Positions 7,704 to 16,098 are shown, counted from the first letter of the stretch. The stretch: DNA of 35,516 bases from Anaerolineales bacterium UBA1429 (GCA_002329325.1 DCTX01000005.1:1-35516); one strand, 5' to 3'. Program-made: numbers and translations. The notes: generated by a model not told the origin, from the letters alone.

Positions 7704-7729
7704 GCCGCAGGCCCCGGGCCGGGCATAAC

Positions 7730-7759
7730 AAGAGAGCGTTGCGCAAGCAACGCTCTCTT
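7730..7759. terminator. Hairpin terminator between convergent serS and der
   Basis: AGAGAGCGTTGC, loop GCAA, GCAACGCTCTCT: a 12-bp perfect stem followed on the plus strand by TCTTGCTTT. It terminates serS and may also stop the minus-strand operon ending with der, though no clear T-run exists on that side. Confidence 0.85.
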
Positions 7760-7785
7760 CTTGCTTTGTGCAGGCGCGCCGGGCC

Positions 7786-9117
7786 CTAGGCCCCTCTGCG
7801 GCGATCGTGCCCCCGGAAGCTCATGCGCAGCGGCGTTCCCTCAAAGGGGTAGCGCGCGCGGATGCGGTTCTCCAGGTAGCGCTGGTAGCCAAAGTGTACC
7901 AGTTCCGGATCGTTGCAGAAGAACACGAAGGTGGGCGGGTCCACCGCAGGCTGGGTGCCGTAGTAGATGCGCAGCTTGCGGCCCGCCGAGGTGGGGGGCG
8001 GGCGCTGCGCCACCGCCTCGCGAATGATCTCGTTGATCTGCGACGTATTCAGCCGCTGGTGGCGCTCCTGGTAGAGGCGCAGCACCAGGGGCATCAGGCG
8101 GTGGGCGCGCTGGCCGGTGAGGGCCGAGATGAATACCACGGGCACCCAGGGCATGAACTTGAGTTCCCGCCGCACGTACTCCTCGTACATCGCCAGGGTG
8201 TGGGTGTCCTTTTCCACCAGGTCCCACTTGTTCACCACGACGATCACGCTCTTGGCCTCTTCCAACACATAGCCGGCGACGTGGGCGTCCTGGGCCGTCA
8301 CGCCCTCGACGGCGTCCAGCAGCAGCAGGGTCACATCGGCGCGGGAGATGGCCCGCATGGAGCGGATCACGCTGTACTGTTCGATGCCACGGTCGATGCG
8401 GCCCCGGCGGCGGATGCCGGCCGTGTCGATCAGGACGATCTCCTGGCCCTCAAAGAGGATGCGCGTGTCGATGGCATCGCGGGTGGTGCCGGGGATCTCG
8501 CTGACGATCACCCGCTCCTCGCCCAGCAGGCGGTTCAGCAGGGAGGACTTGCCCACGTTGGTGCGGCCCACCAGCGCCACATGGATCGCCGCCTCGTCCT
8601 CGTCTTCGGCGGGGGCGTTGGGCAGCAGTTCGATGAGGGCGTCCAGCAGCTCGCCGGTGCCCAGGCCGCGCTCGGCAGAGACGGGCATGGGATCGCCCAG
8701 GCCCAGGATGTGGAACTCGTAAATGGCCATCTCGCGCTTGAGGTTGTCGGCCTTGTTTGCCACCAGGAGCACCGGCTTGCCCGCCCGGCGCAGCAGATCG
8801 GCGATCTCCTGATCGGCGCCGGTCAGCCCCTCGACGATATCGGTGAGCAGGACGATCACGTCTGCCTCGCGCATGGCGATCTCGGCCTGGGCGCGCACCT
8901 GCTCGGTGAGGCGATCGGTATCGCCGAGGATGAGGCCGCCCGTGTCGATGAGTGAAAAGGCGCGTCCGCCCCATTCCACGTCGCCATAGTGCCTATCGCG
9001 GGTGGTGCCGGGGATATCCTCGACGATGGCCCGCCGCTCGCCGATGAGCCGGTTGAAAAGAGTAGATTTGCCCACGTTGGGGCGGCCCACCAGGGCGACG
9101 ATCGGTTTGGCAGCCAT
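7786..9117 (-). CDS. der: Ribosome assembly GTPase Der (EngA)
   Basis: Der is an essential double-GTPase that acts in maturation of the 50S ribosomal subunit. The 443-residue protein has G domain 1 (GRPNVGKST at about residues 11-19, PGTTRDR, DTGG, NKAD) and G domain 2 (GRTNVGKSS, PGTTRDA, DTAG, NKWD), then the C-terminal KH-like domain (RRELKFMPWVPVVFISALTGQ through PPTSAGRKLRIYYGTQ, FVFFCNDPELVHFGYQRYLENRIR). The second P-loop has Thr where many Der proteins have Pro, a mild variation. The ATG at 9117 is preceded by AGGAG. It is the last gene of the minus-strand operon from 13840, separated from ybbR by 63 bp. Confidence 0.97.
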   Translation of the reverse strand: MAAKPIVALVGRPNVGKSTLFNRLIGERRAIVEDIPGTTRDRHYGDVEWGGRAFSLIDTGGLILGDTDRLTEQVRAQAEIAMREADVIVLLTDIVEGLTGADQEIADLLRRAGKPVLLVANKADNLKREMAIYEFHILGLGDPMPVSAERGLGTGELLDALIELLPNAPAEDEDEAAIHVALVGRTNVGKSSLLNRLLGEERVIVSEIPGTTRDAIDTRILFEGQEIVLIDTAGIRRRGRIDRGIEQYSVIRSMRAISRADVTLLLLDAVEGVTAQDAHVAGYVLEEAKSVIVVVNKWDLVEKDTHTLAMYEEYVRRELKFMPWVPVVFISALTGQRAHRLMPLVLRLYQERHQRLNTSQINEIIREAVAQRPPPTSAGRKLRIYYGTQPAVDPPTFVFFCNDPELVHFGYQRYLENRIRARYPFEGTPLRMSFRGHDRRRGA

Positions 9118-9180
9118 GTTGCTCCTGAAATCTTGCGGTAAGGTTACTGGCGCGGCCAGAGTGCCCGCGTCCGCGTCGGC

Positions 9181-10542
9181 CTAGGGCGTCGGGCTGGGCC
9201 GCGGGCTGGGCGTCGCCGTCGGCCTGGGTGTGGCCGTCGGCGTTGGGGTCAACGTCGGCGTCGGCGTCATGGTGGGCGCCGGCGTCGGCGTGGGTTGTAG
9301 CTCGATGGTGACCTCGACGAACTGGGGGATGATGTCCCTCACGACCAGATCCTGCAGGGCAGGCTGGCCCTCCATGACGATCTCCACCTGCGGGCGCACC
9401 TGATGGGTCCCCGGCCCCAGCCCTGCCAGGTCCAGCACGGCGCTGAGGCGATCGGTCTGCAGCTCGTCCAGCAGCACGGCCGGGCCCGTGAGAAAGACGT
9501 CTACGGTGGGCACGAACTTGGTCACCTGCAGCCCCTCCTGCAGGCGCTGCACCCGCAGCGGCAGCTCGACGGTCGTGCCGCCGGTAATGGCGTCGATGCC
9601 GACGGTGACCAGCACCTCGCCAGGCTGCCCTTCCTGCTCGCCCAGCACCGAGACCCCTTCAGGCAGGTCCAGCTCCATGCGCGCGGCGATCAGGCGCGTC
9701 GCGCCGGTGACATCCAGATCGTTCTTGACCTCCACCAGGCTGCCCATGGCCTCGATGATGGCGGGAGGCCCAACGACGGTGACCGTGGCGGGCGTGACGT
9801 TCACGCTGCTGACAAAGTAGCCGCGCGCCGGCTGACCCTTGGTGCGCACGCGCACGGCGACCTCGCGATAGTTCTCGCGACGCTCGATGGCCAGCCGCAC
9901 CCGCACCGAAGAGGGCGCCATCTGGACGCCCCGCACCACCTGGCCGGCCTCGTCGCGGGCGGTCAGCTCCACGTTGCGGTCGATCGAGTTGCGCTGGTTG
10001 GCCACCGAGACAGCGCCCGTCACCTGGACCACCCGCGCGACCTGCGAGCTGGCGCCGGATATGGTCACCTGGGCCGGCTCGACGCTGGGCTCGTAGGCCT
10101 GGTACCCCAGGGGCACTTCCTCTTTGCCCTCTACCTGTATCTCCACATCGTGCACCTCGCGCCCGGTGCGCTCCAGCCGCACGTAGATGGCCTGCGGGTG
10201 CACGCTCACCAGCGTCACCGTGGGATCCGAGACCGACACGGTGACGGGCACCACGTGCATGCCCTCGTCCAGCTTGCTCCAATCCACCGTGGCGGAGAAA
10301 TCCGAGGTGGTCAACGCATCCCAACTGGAGGCAAAGGCCCGAATGCGTACCCGCACCGAATCCACCGGCTCGTTGACCACCACCAGATCCGTGGGCTCGT
10401 TGAGCACCTGGATCGGGATCTGGGTGGGGTAAAAGTCCTCACGCGGCCGATCCGTTTGGTAGGTGGCGTTCACCCAGATCATCGTTCCTAGGATCAGCGC
10501 CAGTATCGCGGTGCCGATTCGGTCCAGTAGCTCTTTGCGCAA
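9181..10542 (-). CDS. cdaR: YbbR-domain protein (CdaR-like regulator of diadenylate cyclase)
   Basis: YbbR/CdaR proteins are membrane-anchored and modulate the adjacent diadenylate cyclase CdaA. The 453-residue protein has one N-terminal transmembrane helix (about residues 9-27, IGTAILALILGTMIWVNATY) and then an extracytoplasmic stretch of four or more YbbR-type beta repeats, each with lines such as VRVRIRA, VTISGASSQV, TVTVVGPPAIIEAMGSLVEV and VDVFLTGPAVLLDELQ. It ends in a roughly 37-residue Pro/Thr tail. The only reasonable start is TTG at 10542 with GAGGT 8 bases upstream; the next Met would split the membrane helix. It follows cdaA by 31 bp, the classic cdaA-ybbR pair, usually followed by glmM, which is absent here. 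Confidence 0.9.
   Translation of the reverse strand: MRKELLDRIGTAILALILGTMIWVNATYQTDRPREDFYPTQIPIQVLNEPTDLVVVNEPVDSVRVRIRAFASSWDALTTSDFSATVDWSKLDEGMHVVPVTVSVSDPTVTLVSVHPQAIYVRLERTGREVHDVEIQVEGKEEVPLGYQAYEPSVEPAQVTISGASSQVARVVQVTGAVSVANQRNSIDRNVELTARDEAGQVVRGVQMAPSSVRVRLAIERRENYREVAVRVRTKGQPARGYFVSSVNVTPATVTVVGPPAIIEAMGSLVEVKNDLDVTGATRLIAARMELDLPEGVSVLGEQEGQPGEVLVTVGIDAITGGTTVELPLRVQRLQEGLQVTKFVPTVDVFLTGPAVLLDELQTDRLSAVLDLAGLGPGTHQVRPQVEIVMEGQPALQDLVVRDIIPQFVEVTIELQPTPTPAPTMTPTPTLTPTPTATPRPTATPSPRPSPTP
9184..9293 (-). repeat. Low-complexity Pro/Thr-coding tract at the 3' end of ybbR
   Basis: Degenerate repeats of a GGCGTC-type hexamer encode the C-terminal alternating Pro-Thr tail of the YbbR protein. 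The tract is coding and in frame, and likely varies in length by slippage; it would form an extended surface or wall-spanning segment. Confidence 0.75.
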
Positions 10543-10573
10543 GACGGTGTACCTCGCTCAGTGTGTGCCCGGC

Positions 10574-11428
10574 TCAAGAGCGCTCACGACTCGACGAACC
10601 CCCGCCCGAAGACGTGCGCTGTCGCTCGGCGTCCTGGTCTCGCCGGCCGTCGCGGCGGGGACGCAGGAGCGCCTGCAGCAAGGTGCTGAGGCGGCGCTCA
10701 TCCAGATGGCGCACGATGCGCCCGTTCCGGGCCATGGAGATGATGCCCGTCTCCTCCGAGACGACGACGACGATGGCGTCGGTCTGCTCCGTCACGCCCA
10801 CGGCCGCGCGGTGGCGGGTGCCCAGGTGCGATTCGGAGACGATGGTCTCGGCCAGGGGCAGCACACAGCCGGCGGCGACGATGTGGCTGCCGCGGATGAC
10901 CACGGCGCCATCGTGCAGGGCGGTGCCGGGGTAAAAGATCGTCTGCAGCAAGGGCGCCACCACGAGCCCATCCAGCGTCACACCGGTCTCGACATAATCC
11001 TGCAATCCCGTCTCACGCTCGATGACGATCAGGGCGCCATGGCGTTGCTCCGAAAGCCGGTGGCAGGCCGTGGCGATCTCGGAGACCACCCGATCGAGCT
11101 GCACTTCGCGCGGGCCGGACCAGAGGGCCAGCCCGCCGGCGCGGCCGAGCCGGTCAAAGGCGCGGCGCAGCTCTGGCTGCAGGATGATGGCGACCACCAC
11201 CAGCAGTGCCTGGCCCATGCTTCTGAGCAGCCAGTTGAAGGCCGTCAGCTCGGCGATGCTGCCGAACAGCGAGACCGCCAGGGCCATGAGGATGACCCCC
11301 CGCAGGAGCTGCACGGCCTGGGTGCCCTGCACCATGATCAACACCCCGTACACCATGCCGGCCACCAGCAGGATGTCGATCAGACTGCGCAGGTCGAGTT
11401 TCGAGAGCAGCCAAAACACATTGGCCAC
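10574..11428 (-). CDS. cdaA: Membrane diadenylate cyclase CdaA
   Basis: CdaA makes cyclic di-AMP from two ATP. The 284-residue protein has three N-terminal transmembrane helices (about residues 13-80), a linker helix (QPELRRAFDRLGRAG) and a DAC domain with the catalytic DGA motif (TALHDGAVVI) and the RHRAA motif (LGTRHRAAVGV). After the DAC domain (ending about residue 255) comes a hydrophilic tail rich in Arg, Asp and Ser, longer than in many homologues. The start is GTG at 11428 with GGAGGG in the end of argF. The next gene is its usual partner ybbR. Potassium and osmotic control by c-di-AMP is family knowledge; nothing in the window shows the targets. Confidence 0.96.
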   Translation of the reverse strand: MANVFWLLSKLDLRSLIDILLVAGMVYGVLIMVQGTQAVQLLRGVILMALAVSLFGSIAELTAFNWLLRSMGQALLVVVAIILQPELRRAFDRLGRAGGLALWSGPREVQLDRVVSEIATACHRLSEQRHGALIVIERETGLQDYVETGVTLDGLVVAPLLQTIFYPGTALHDGAVVIRGSHIVAAGCVLPLAETIVSESHLGTRHRAAVGVTEQTDAIVVVVSEETGIISMARNGRIVRHLDERRLSTLLQALLRPRRDGRRDQDAERQRTSSGGGSSSRERS

Positions 11429-11434
11429 AGAGAT

Positions 11435-12358
11435 CTAGCCCTCCAACACGTGCACCAGAACGGCCTTTTGGGCATGGAGTCGGTTCTCGGCCTGGTCGAA
11501 CAGCCACGAAAGGGGCCCGTCGGCTACCGAATCGGTGATCTCCTGGCCGCGGTGGGCGGGCAGGCAGTGCATCACGCCGACGACGGAACGGCCCTGGGCG
11601 AGCAACTGGTCGTTGATCTGAAAGGGCGGAAAGACCTGGGCCCGCTTGGCCGACTCGTCCTCCTGGCCCATGCTCGTCCACGTATCGGTATAGAGCACAT
11701 CCGCCTGGCGTACCGCCTCGACGGGATCATCTGTCAGACGTATGCTGCCACCGGATCGTTCCGCCAGGGCCTGGGCCTGATCCACCACCTCCGGCAACGG
11801 GCGATAGCCCACGGGGGTGGCGCCCACCACATGCATGCCCAGCAGCGCCCCTCCGATCAGCAGGGAGTGGAGCACGTTGTTGCCGTCTCCCAGGTACACC
11901 AGCCGAACGCCGCGCAGCGCGCCCAGCTTTTCCTGGATAGTGAGCAGGTCGGCCATGGCCTGGCAGGGGTGGCTGAAATCGGACAGGCCATTGATCACGG
12001 GCACCGTGGCCCAGCGCGCCAGCTCGACCACGTCCGAGTGGGCAAAGACGCGCGCCATGATGGCGTCCACATAGCGGCTGAGCACGCGGGCAGCATCGGG
12101 GATGCTCTCGCGCTCCCCCAGGCGAATCTCGTCCGGCGAAAGGTATAGGGCGTGGCCCCCTAACTGGCGCATGCCGATATCGAACGACACGCGGGTGCGC
12201 AGCGAGGGCTTCTGGAAGACCATCGCCAGGTTGCGCCCGGCCAGCAGGGCTCTGCCTCGGCCCGCCTTCTGATCCGCCTTGAGCTCCGCCGCGAGGCGCA
12301 ACAGGCTGGTGATCTGCGCCGCATCCAGATCTGCGAGGTCCACAAAATCACGCTTCAT
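11435..12358 (-). CDS. argF: Ornithine carbamoyltransferase
   Basis: ArgF joins ornithine and carbamoyl phosphate to citrulline in arginine synthesis. The 307-residue protein has the carbamoyl-phosphate motif FQKPSLRTRVSF, the HPCQAMADLLT loop, GDGNNVLHSLL, the ornithine-side DTWTSMGQEDES and the MHCLPAHRGQEI segment holding the catalytic Cys. These separate it from aspartate carbamoyltransferase. The ATG at 12358 is served by AGGGAGG 9 bases upstream; the gene overlaps the end of the methyltransferase gene by 11 bp, so translation is probably coupled. Its place directly ahead of cdaA is unusual; no other arginine gene is visible here. Confidence 0.96.
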   Translation of the reverse strand: MKRDFVDLADLDAAQITSLLRLAAELKADQKAGRGRALLAGRNLAMVFQKPSLRTRVSFDIGMRQLGGHALYLSPDEIRLGERESIPDAARVLSRYVDAIMARVFAHSDVVELARWATVPVINGLSDFSHPCQAMADLLTIQEKLGALRGVRLVYLGDGNNVLHSLLIGGALLGMHVVGATPVGYRPLPEVVDQAQALAERSGGSIRLTDDPVEAVRQADVLYTDTWTSMGQEDESAKRAQVFPPFQINDQLLAQGRSVVGVMHCLPAHRGQEITDSVADGPLSWLFDQAENRLHAQKAVLVHVLEG

Positions 12359-13100
12359 GGTGCACAACCTCCCTGGGGCGCCCCTCGGGCCGGGCGCGCG
12401 AGATTCCCGAACCGGGCTTTTGGGCCCAGATCAGATCATAATCCACCTGCCAGCGCTGGCTGGCGATGTCGGTCAGGCCCTCCTCGGCCAGCAGGGCCTC
12501 CATGTGGCCGCGGCGGCAGTGACGGCCCGGGAAGAGCCAGGAATCGAGCCCTACCCGGTTCGAGACCAGCAGCGTTCCGCCCGGCCTGAGTACCCTCACC
12601 ATCTCGCGGACCACCTGCCTGGGGTCGGCCATGAACTCGAGCGCCTCCAGGCAGCTCACGACGTCAAAGCTCGCCTCGCTGAACATGAGGCGGTGGGCGT
12701 CGCCCCGCACCAGCAGGGTCGGGGCGGGCGCCTGTGGGGCGGCCTGCGCCTCCAGGTCTCGCTGGGCCTCCCGCAGCATGGGCAGGGAGTGGTCTACGCC
12801 CACAAGGGCGACATCCAGCCCGCCCACACCCAGCAATGTCAGCAGCGTGCGGCCCGTGCCGGTGGCCACGTCCAGCAACGTGGCGCCCGGCGTCTTCTCG
12901 AGGATCGCGGCCAGCGGGACGCCCACAAAACGGGCCTCATCCACAAAGCCGAACCTCTTGATGCCATTATAGCGCCGGGCCGTCCAGTCATACAGCAAAA
13001 CCACGATCCGGGTGCCCAGGTAGGTGCCCTCGGTCGTGACCAACAGCCAGTAGGCGATGGCGGCCAGCGCCAGCGCCGCGAACATAATGCCAATCCACAT
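12348..13100 (-). CDS. Membrane-anchored SAM-dependent methyltransferase (class I)
   Basis: A 250-residue protein with one N-terminal membrane helix (about residues 2-22, WIGIMFAALALAAIAYWLL) and a class I methyltransferase domain. Motif I is ATLLDVATGTGRTLL, motif II VALVGVDHSLPML, then LLVRGDAHRL, the post-motif FDVVSCLEALEFMADP and VLRPGGTLLVSNR. This resembles UbiE/MenG-like or lipid-modifying enzymes, but the substrate is not evident; a membrane lipid or quinone is plausible given the anchor. The start ATG at 13100 overlaps the stop of the preceding membrane-protein gene as TGATG, a strong sign of translational coupling. The 3' end overlaps argF. Confidence 0.8.
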   Translation of the reverse strand: MWIGIMFAALALAAIAYWLLVTTEGTYLGTRIVVLLYDWTARRYNGIKRFGFVDEARFVGVPLAAILEKTPGATLLDVATGTGRTLLTLLGVGGLDVALVGVDHSLPMLREAQRDLEAQAAPQAPAPTLLVRGDAHRLMFSEASFDVVSCLEALEFMADPRQVVREMVRVLRPGGTLLVSNRVGLDSWLFPGRHCRRGHMEALLAEEGLTDIASQRWQVDYDLIWAQKPGSGISRARPEGRPREVVHHEA

Positions 13101-13840
13101 CAGATCGCGTTGCCCCAATGGTTGCTTGCCAGCGCGACCAAGAGCCAGGTGCCGACCCAGCCCAGGCCCATGAGGGCCTCGGTGACGCCCTGGCGGCGCG
13201 GGGCCAGGCGCTGCAGGTCGTCGGCCAGGGCCGTTATGGCCACCAGGCTGCCCAAGAGAGGCTGCCGCGCGGCCAGCACCGTGGCGGCCAGGCCCGCCCA
13301 GATCAGCCGCGTGGCCCAAAGGGTGGCACGGCTCGGCGCCGCCCGATGGCGCAGCCGCAGCCAGGTGCCCAGCCCGGCCGCCAACCCCACCAGCAGCATC
13401 GGATCCTGCCAGGGGGCCTGGCGCGCCATGCCCAGCGACCAGGCGACCAACACCTGCAACCCGGCCAGCAGGGGGATGGCCCCCCGCTCCGGGCTATGGG
13501 CGGACCCCAGGATCACCAGGGCCCCGAGGGCAAGGCCGGCGGCAGTGAGGTAGCGGACCGGGGCCGCGAACCAGCTCGCCACCAGCACCGCCAACCCCCC
13601 GCCGACGACGGCCGCGAGCAGGCTGCCCCAGCCGGGGCGCCGCTGCCCGCCGGCCCACGGCAGCACGCCGGAGGCATCGAGCAGCCCCGCATAGTAGGCG
13701 CCCAGCGCCAGATCGGCCAGCACCCAGAGCGCCAGCAGCTCCAGCAGGTGAGAGGCTTGCCCGGATACAGGGCCGCCCACCAGGCTCGCTGCCAGGAGGG
13801 CGCAGATGGCATAGATGCTGGGCTTGAATGTGATGCGCAC
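13100..13840 (-). CDS. Multi-pass membrane protein of unknown function
   Basis: I do not recognise a family. The 246-residue product starts at GTG 13840, with GGAGAGG a few bases upstream. It is almost wholly hydrophobic, with about six to eight membrane segments separated by short basic loops (for example GGQRRPGW, RLRHRAAPSR, LAPRRQG). No catalytic motif stands out. It is the first gene of the operon that continues through the methyltransferase (overlapping stop and start), argF, cdaA, ybbR and der. A promoter with TATAAT at 13899-13904 lies about 60 bases upstream. The tight coupling to the methyltransferase suggests the two work together at the membrane, for instance on a lipid; that is inference. 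Confidence 0.7.
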   Translation of the reverse strand: MRITFKPSIYAICALLAASLVGGPVSGQASHLLELLALWVLADLALGAYYAGLLDASGVLPWAGGQRRPGWGSLLAAVVGGGLAVLVASWFAAPVRYLTAAGLALGALVILGSAHSPERGAIPLLAGLQVLVAWSLGMARQAPWQDPMLLVGLAAGLGTWLRLRHRAAPSRATLWATRLIWAGLAATVLAARQPLLGSLVAITALADDLQRLAPRRQGVTEALMGLGWVGTWLLVALASNHWGNAI

Positions 13841-13898
13841 GACGTCCTCTCCACGGCCTGCACGGCCCGCTTGCGCGGGGTAGCAGCATAACCTCCCG

Positions 13899-13928
13899 AT
13901 TATAGCACCGGTCGTGTCCTCCGCCCAA
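13899..13928 (-). promoter_or_regulatory. Promoter of the membrane-protein/argF/cdaA/der operon
   Basis: On the minus strand TTGGGC-18-TATAAT, about 60 bases before GTG 13840. The short leader includes a small GC hairpin (CCCCGCGCAAGCGGGC). The rest of 13930-14045 shows nothing recognisable. Confidence 0.55.
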
Positions 13929-14045
13929 CATGGGGCGTGCACGGATGAGGAGAAGGGGGCCAAGGGCGAGTCGGCCCGCCGGCTGCGCGGCCAGCGGCGG
14001 CCATGGGGGCGGCGCGCAGAGGTCGGCCCGCGCCGCGGCGGGCGG

Positions 14046-14414
14046 CTACTCCGGGTCCGGGAGGAGGGCGATCTCCACGGCGCGCGGCCCTCTCTCGGTC
14101 TGCTGGATGCGGTAGCTGACGCGCAGACCTGGGGCGGGGCGGGGGCGGCCCGCCTCGGCCAGATCCGAGGCATGCACAAAGAGCGACGTGCCATCGCTCT
14201 GCTTGATGAACCCGTAGCCACGCTGGCGGTTGTACCAGTCGAGCTGGCCGGCATGGCGGCGGCCGAGGCGCTCCAGGGCGCGGCAGGCGGGGCAGGTGTC
14301 GGGAACGCTGGTGCGCTCTCGGCTGCGGCGCTGCTCCTCAGCCGAGTACAGGAACCGGTTCCGGCACGAGCGGCAGACGAGGTATTGGTCCTTTGCGGGC
14401 GGTTCAGGCACCAT
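14046..14414 (-). CDS. Zinc-ribbon/cold-shock-domain protein
   Basis: A 122-residue fusion. The N-terminus has a zinc ribbon with CRSC (about residues 14-17) and CPAC (about 41-44), spaced as a treble-clef or ribbon site. The C-terminal half is a cold-shock domain: LDWYNRQRGYGFIKQSDGTSLFVHASDL holds the RNP1-like (GYGFI) and RNP2-like (LFVHASD) motifs, followed by PGLRVSYRIQQTERGPRAVEI. It should bind single-stranded RNA or DNA in the cytoplasm. The ATG at 14414 has AGGAG upstream and a very good promoter at 14454-14481. It is a single-gene unit, divergent from the secreted protein at 14728. Confidence 0.85.
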   Translation of the reverse strand: MVPEPPAKDQYLVCRSCRNRFLYSAEEQRRSRERTSVPDTCPACRALERLGRRHAGQLDWYNRQRGYGFIKQSDGTSLFVHASDLAEAGRPRPAPGLRVSYRIQQTERGPRAVEIALLPDPE

Positions 14415-14453
14415 GGCGCTCCTGGGCAGGGTGACGAACGGGCGGCCAACGGG

Positions 14454-14481
14454 ATTATAGCCAGGGCCGCGCGCGCGTCAA
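14454..14481 (-). promoter_or_regulatory. Sigma-A promoter of the cold-shock-domain gene
   Basis: TTGACG-16-TATAAT on the minus strand, giving a leader of about 33 bases. Confidence 0.65.
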
Positions 14482-14576
14482 CGGAGTGGGGGCGCGCGGC
14501 CAGACCGGCGGCCGGGGGCGCTGCACACTTCGGCGCCTCGCGCCACGCAACCCCCGGTCGCGCGCGGCCCGGCACC

Positions 14577-14605
14577 TTGCGCCCCCGCCCGTATCCTGGT
14601 ACGCT
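14577..14605 (+). promoter_or_regulatory. Possible promoter of the secreted-protein gene
   Basis: TTGCGC-17-TACGCT on the plus strand, about 120 bases before the ATG at 14728. Both boxes are weak, so this is tentative. The rest of the 14482-14727 gap is very GC-rich and shows no gene. Confidence 0.3.
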
Positions 14606-14727
14606 GGGGCGCGCGGGCGACGAGGAGCGGCCCGCTGGGCCCGTGCTCCAAGCGCGCGCTGCCGGGTCCCCACGTGCCGTGCAGGGCGCGAGTGTGTCAT
14701 CACCGTCAATCACCAGGGAGCGAGATC

Positions 14728-15915
14728 ATGTCCCCAGCACGACTGTCGAGGCCCATGGCTCTTGTGCTGAGCCTCATCCTGTTCGCGATTCTGCTGCCAA
14801 CCACGGCCCTGGCCGAGGACCCTTCCTCGGCGCTGAACCTGGACGCCGAGGCCCAGCGCATCCACGACCGCTGCGCCGAGGCGCTGGCCAACTGCAACCA
14901 GCAGAACTGCGACCAGCACAACGGCTACTCGGGCTGCGCCGTGGACTGCATCGGCTGTTTCGGCCCGACGGTCAGCTGGGCTCTGAATGCCGAGCGTTGG
15001 GAGATGCACCCCTCCTTCGGCACCTGCGTTCTGCCGCTCATCGAAGGGTATGTGGCAGAGGTAGAGGCCATTCAGGCGGACTATGTGTCTCGCGCGATAA
15101 ATGTCTACCAGCAGGCCGAGGCCGAGAGGGCCGTGCGCGACATCGTCTCCGAGGCGATGCCCCGCTGCGAGCAGGAGGCGTGCCAGGCCCACTGTGCCGA
15201 CCTGGGGGTCCAGGGCGGCATGCAGGGCTGGGACTGCGTATGCGATCCCTTGCCCGAACCCACGGAGGACTCGTCCGGCGGCGCGGATACGTCCGATCAG
15301 GTCCAGGGGAGGCCGGAAGCCGACCCGCCCGCTGGGGAGGGCCCCGACCCCACAGGGAGCGCTGGCCCTGATGGCGGCGAGACCGACCGCCCGGCCCAGG
15401 AGGGCCCCGATGCCCCTACTGCGCCCGACGAAGGGGAGGCGAGCGCTGATACCTCGCCCGAAGACGAGTCGCCGCCGCGGCTCAAGACCTTTCGTATCCG
15501 GCCCATCAACTCGTTCTCCATTGGCGAGATCTATGGCTATGCGCGGGTCACCTACGAGCTGCAAGAGGTGTACAGCGATGGCACCACAGGCCGTCGCTGC
15601 ACCCTGCGTTTCTCTGGCTGGGGCGCCATGATCGGCTTCGCCGTGAACATGAACTTTTCGCCCGGGTACCAGTGGACCGAGATGGATGTGCGCTCCGGCA
15701 GGATGAGTCTGGAGGATTTCCACCAGGTCAAGGGCTACCACTCGTCCAGCGGCGGCCTTCTCGGCGGGTGGAGCGGCATGTACTTTGCCACCAAGGATGA
15801 TGCAGCCGACCGGCGGGCGCAGACATCGGGGACGGGCTGGAGCGTGGGCCCGTGGGCGGGGCTGGACTGGATCTGGGGCACGTGGGAGATCATCGAGGGC
15901 CCCACCAGCAACTAG
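14728..15915 (+). CDS. Secreted Cys-rich protein with acidic linker, unknown function
   Basis: The 395-residue product has a Sec signal peptide (residues 1-29, cleavage likely after ALA). The first mature region (30-175) is rich in cysteine: C49, C56, C61, C70, C74, C77 and C100, then C147, C152, C156, C170 and C172. This suggests a disulfide-bonded or metal-binding helical domain. A Pro/Asp/Glu/Gly-rich linker covers about 176-252. The C-terminal domain (about 253-395) is Gly-, Trp- and Tyr-rich with beta-strand patterns (IGEIYGYARVTYELQEVY, GWGAMIGFAVNMNFSPGY, SVGPWAGLDWIWGTWEI), like a small beta-barrel. No family is recognised. AGGGAG lies 7 bases before the ATG. It appears to be transcribed alone. 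An in-frame upstream start would add residues ahead of the signal peptide and is unlikely. Confidence 0.75.
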   Translation: MSPARLSRPMALVLSLILFAILLPTTALAEDPSSALNLDAEAQRIHDRCAEALANCNQQNCDQHNGYSGCAVDCIGCFGPTVSWALNAERWEMHPSFGTCVLPLIEGYVAEVEAIQADYVSRAINVYQQAEAERAVRDIVSEAMPRCEQEACQAHCADLGVQGGMQGWDCVCDPLPEPTEDSSGGADTSDQVQGRPEADPPAGEGPDPTGSAGPDGGETDRPAQEGPDAPTAPDEGEASADTSPEDESPPRLKTFRIRPINSFSIGEIYGYARVTYELQEVYSDGTTGRRCTLRFSGWGAMIGFAVNMNFSPGYQWTEMDVRSGRMSLEDFHQVKGYHSSSGGLLGGWSGMYFATKDDAADRRAQTSGTGWSVGPWAGLDWIWGTWEIIEGPTSN

Positions 15916-16071
15916 CTCGCTGCCGGAGACGGGGCTGCGCCCTGCCATGGGGCCACGTCCGTGCTGAGCACAGCTGGCCTGCCGATCAAGCGCGTGTCTC
16001 ACTCGGTGAACACGGTGCACACGGGCGCGGCTCGGCAAGAGCGCATGAACAGGTAGGGGAATGCAGAACAG

Positions 16072-16098
16072 CAGGGGCGAAGCTCGTCTTCGCCCCTG
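16072..16098. terminator. Hairpin downstream of the secreted-protein gene
   Basis: CAGGGGCGAAG, loop CTCGT, CTTCGCCCCTG: an 11-bp perfect stem, about 155 bases after the stop codon. There is no T-run, so termination is uncertain; it may be an RNA-stabilising hairpin. Confidence 0.5.

Noticed and set aside
7768..8955. Long plus-strand ORF opposite der
   Set aside because: The antisense frame of a strongly conserved gene in GC-rich DNA; no ribosome binding site and no family features.
9184..9293. Tandem repeat near a gene end, possible CRISPR or regulatory repeat
   Set aside because: It is in frame and encodes the Pro/Thr tail of the YbbR protein.
13841..14713. N-terminal extension of the membrane protein across the cold-shock gene
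   Set aside because: It would run antisense through promoters and through a well-supported zinc-ribbon/cold-shock gene's region; GTG 13840 has a clear ribosome binding site.
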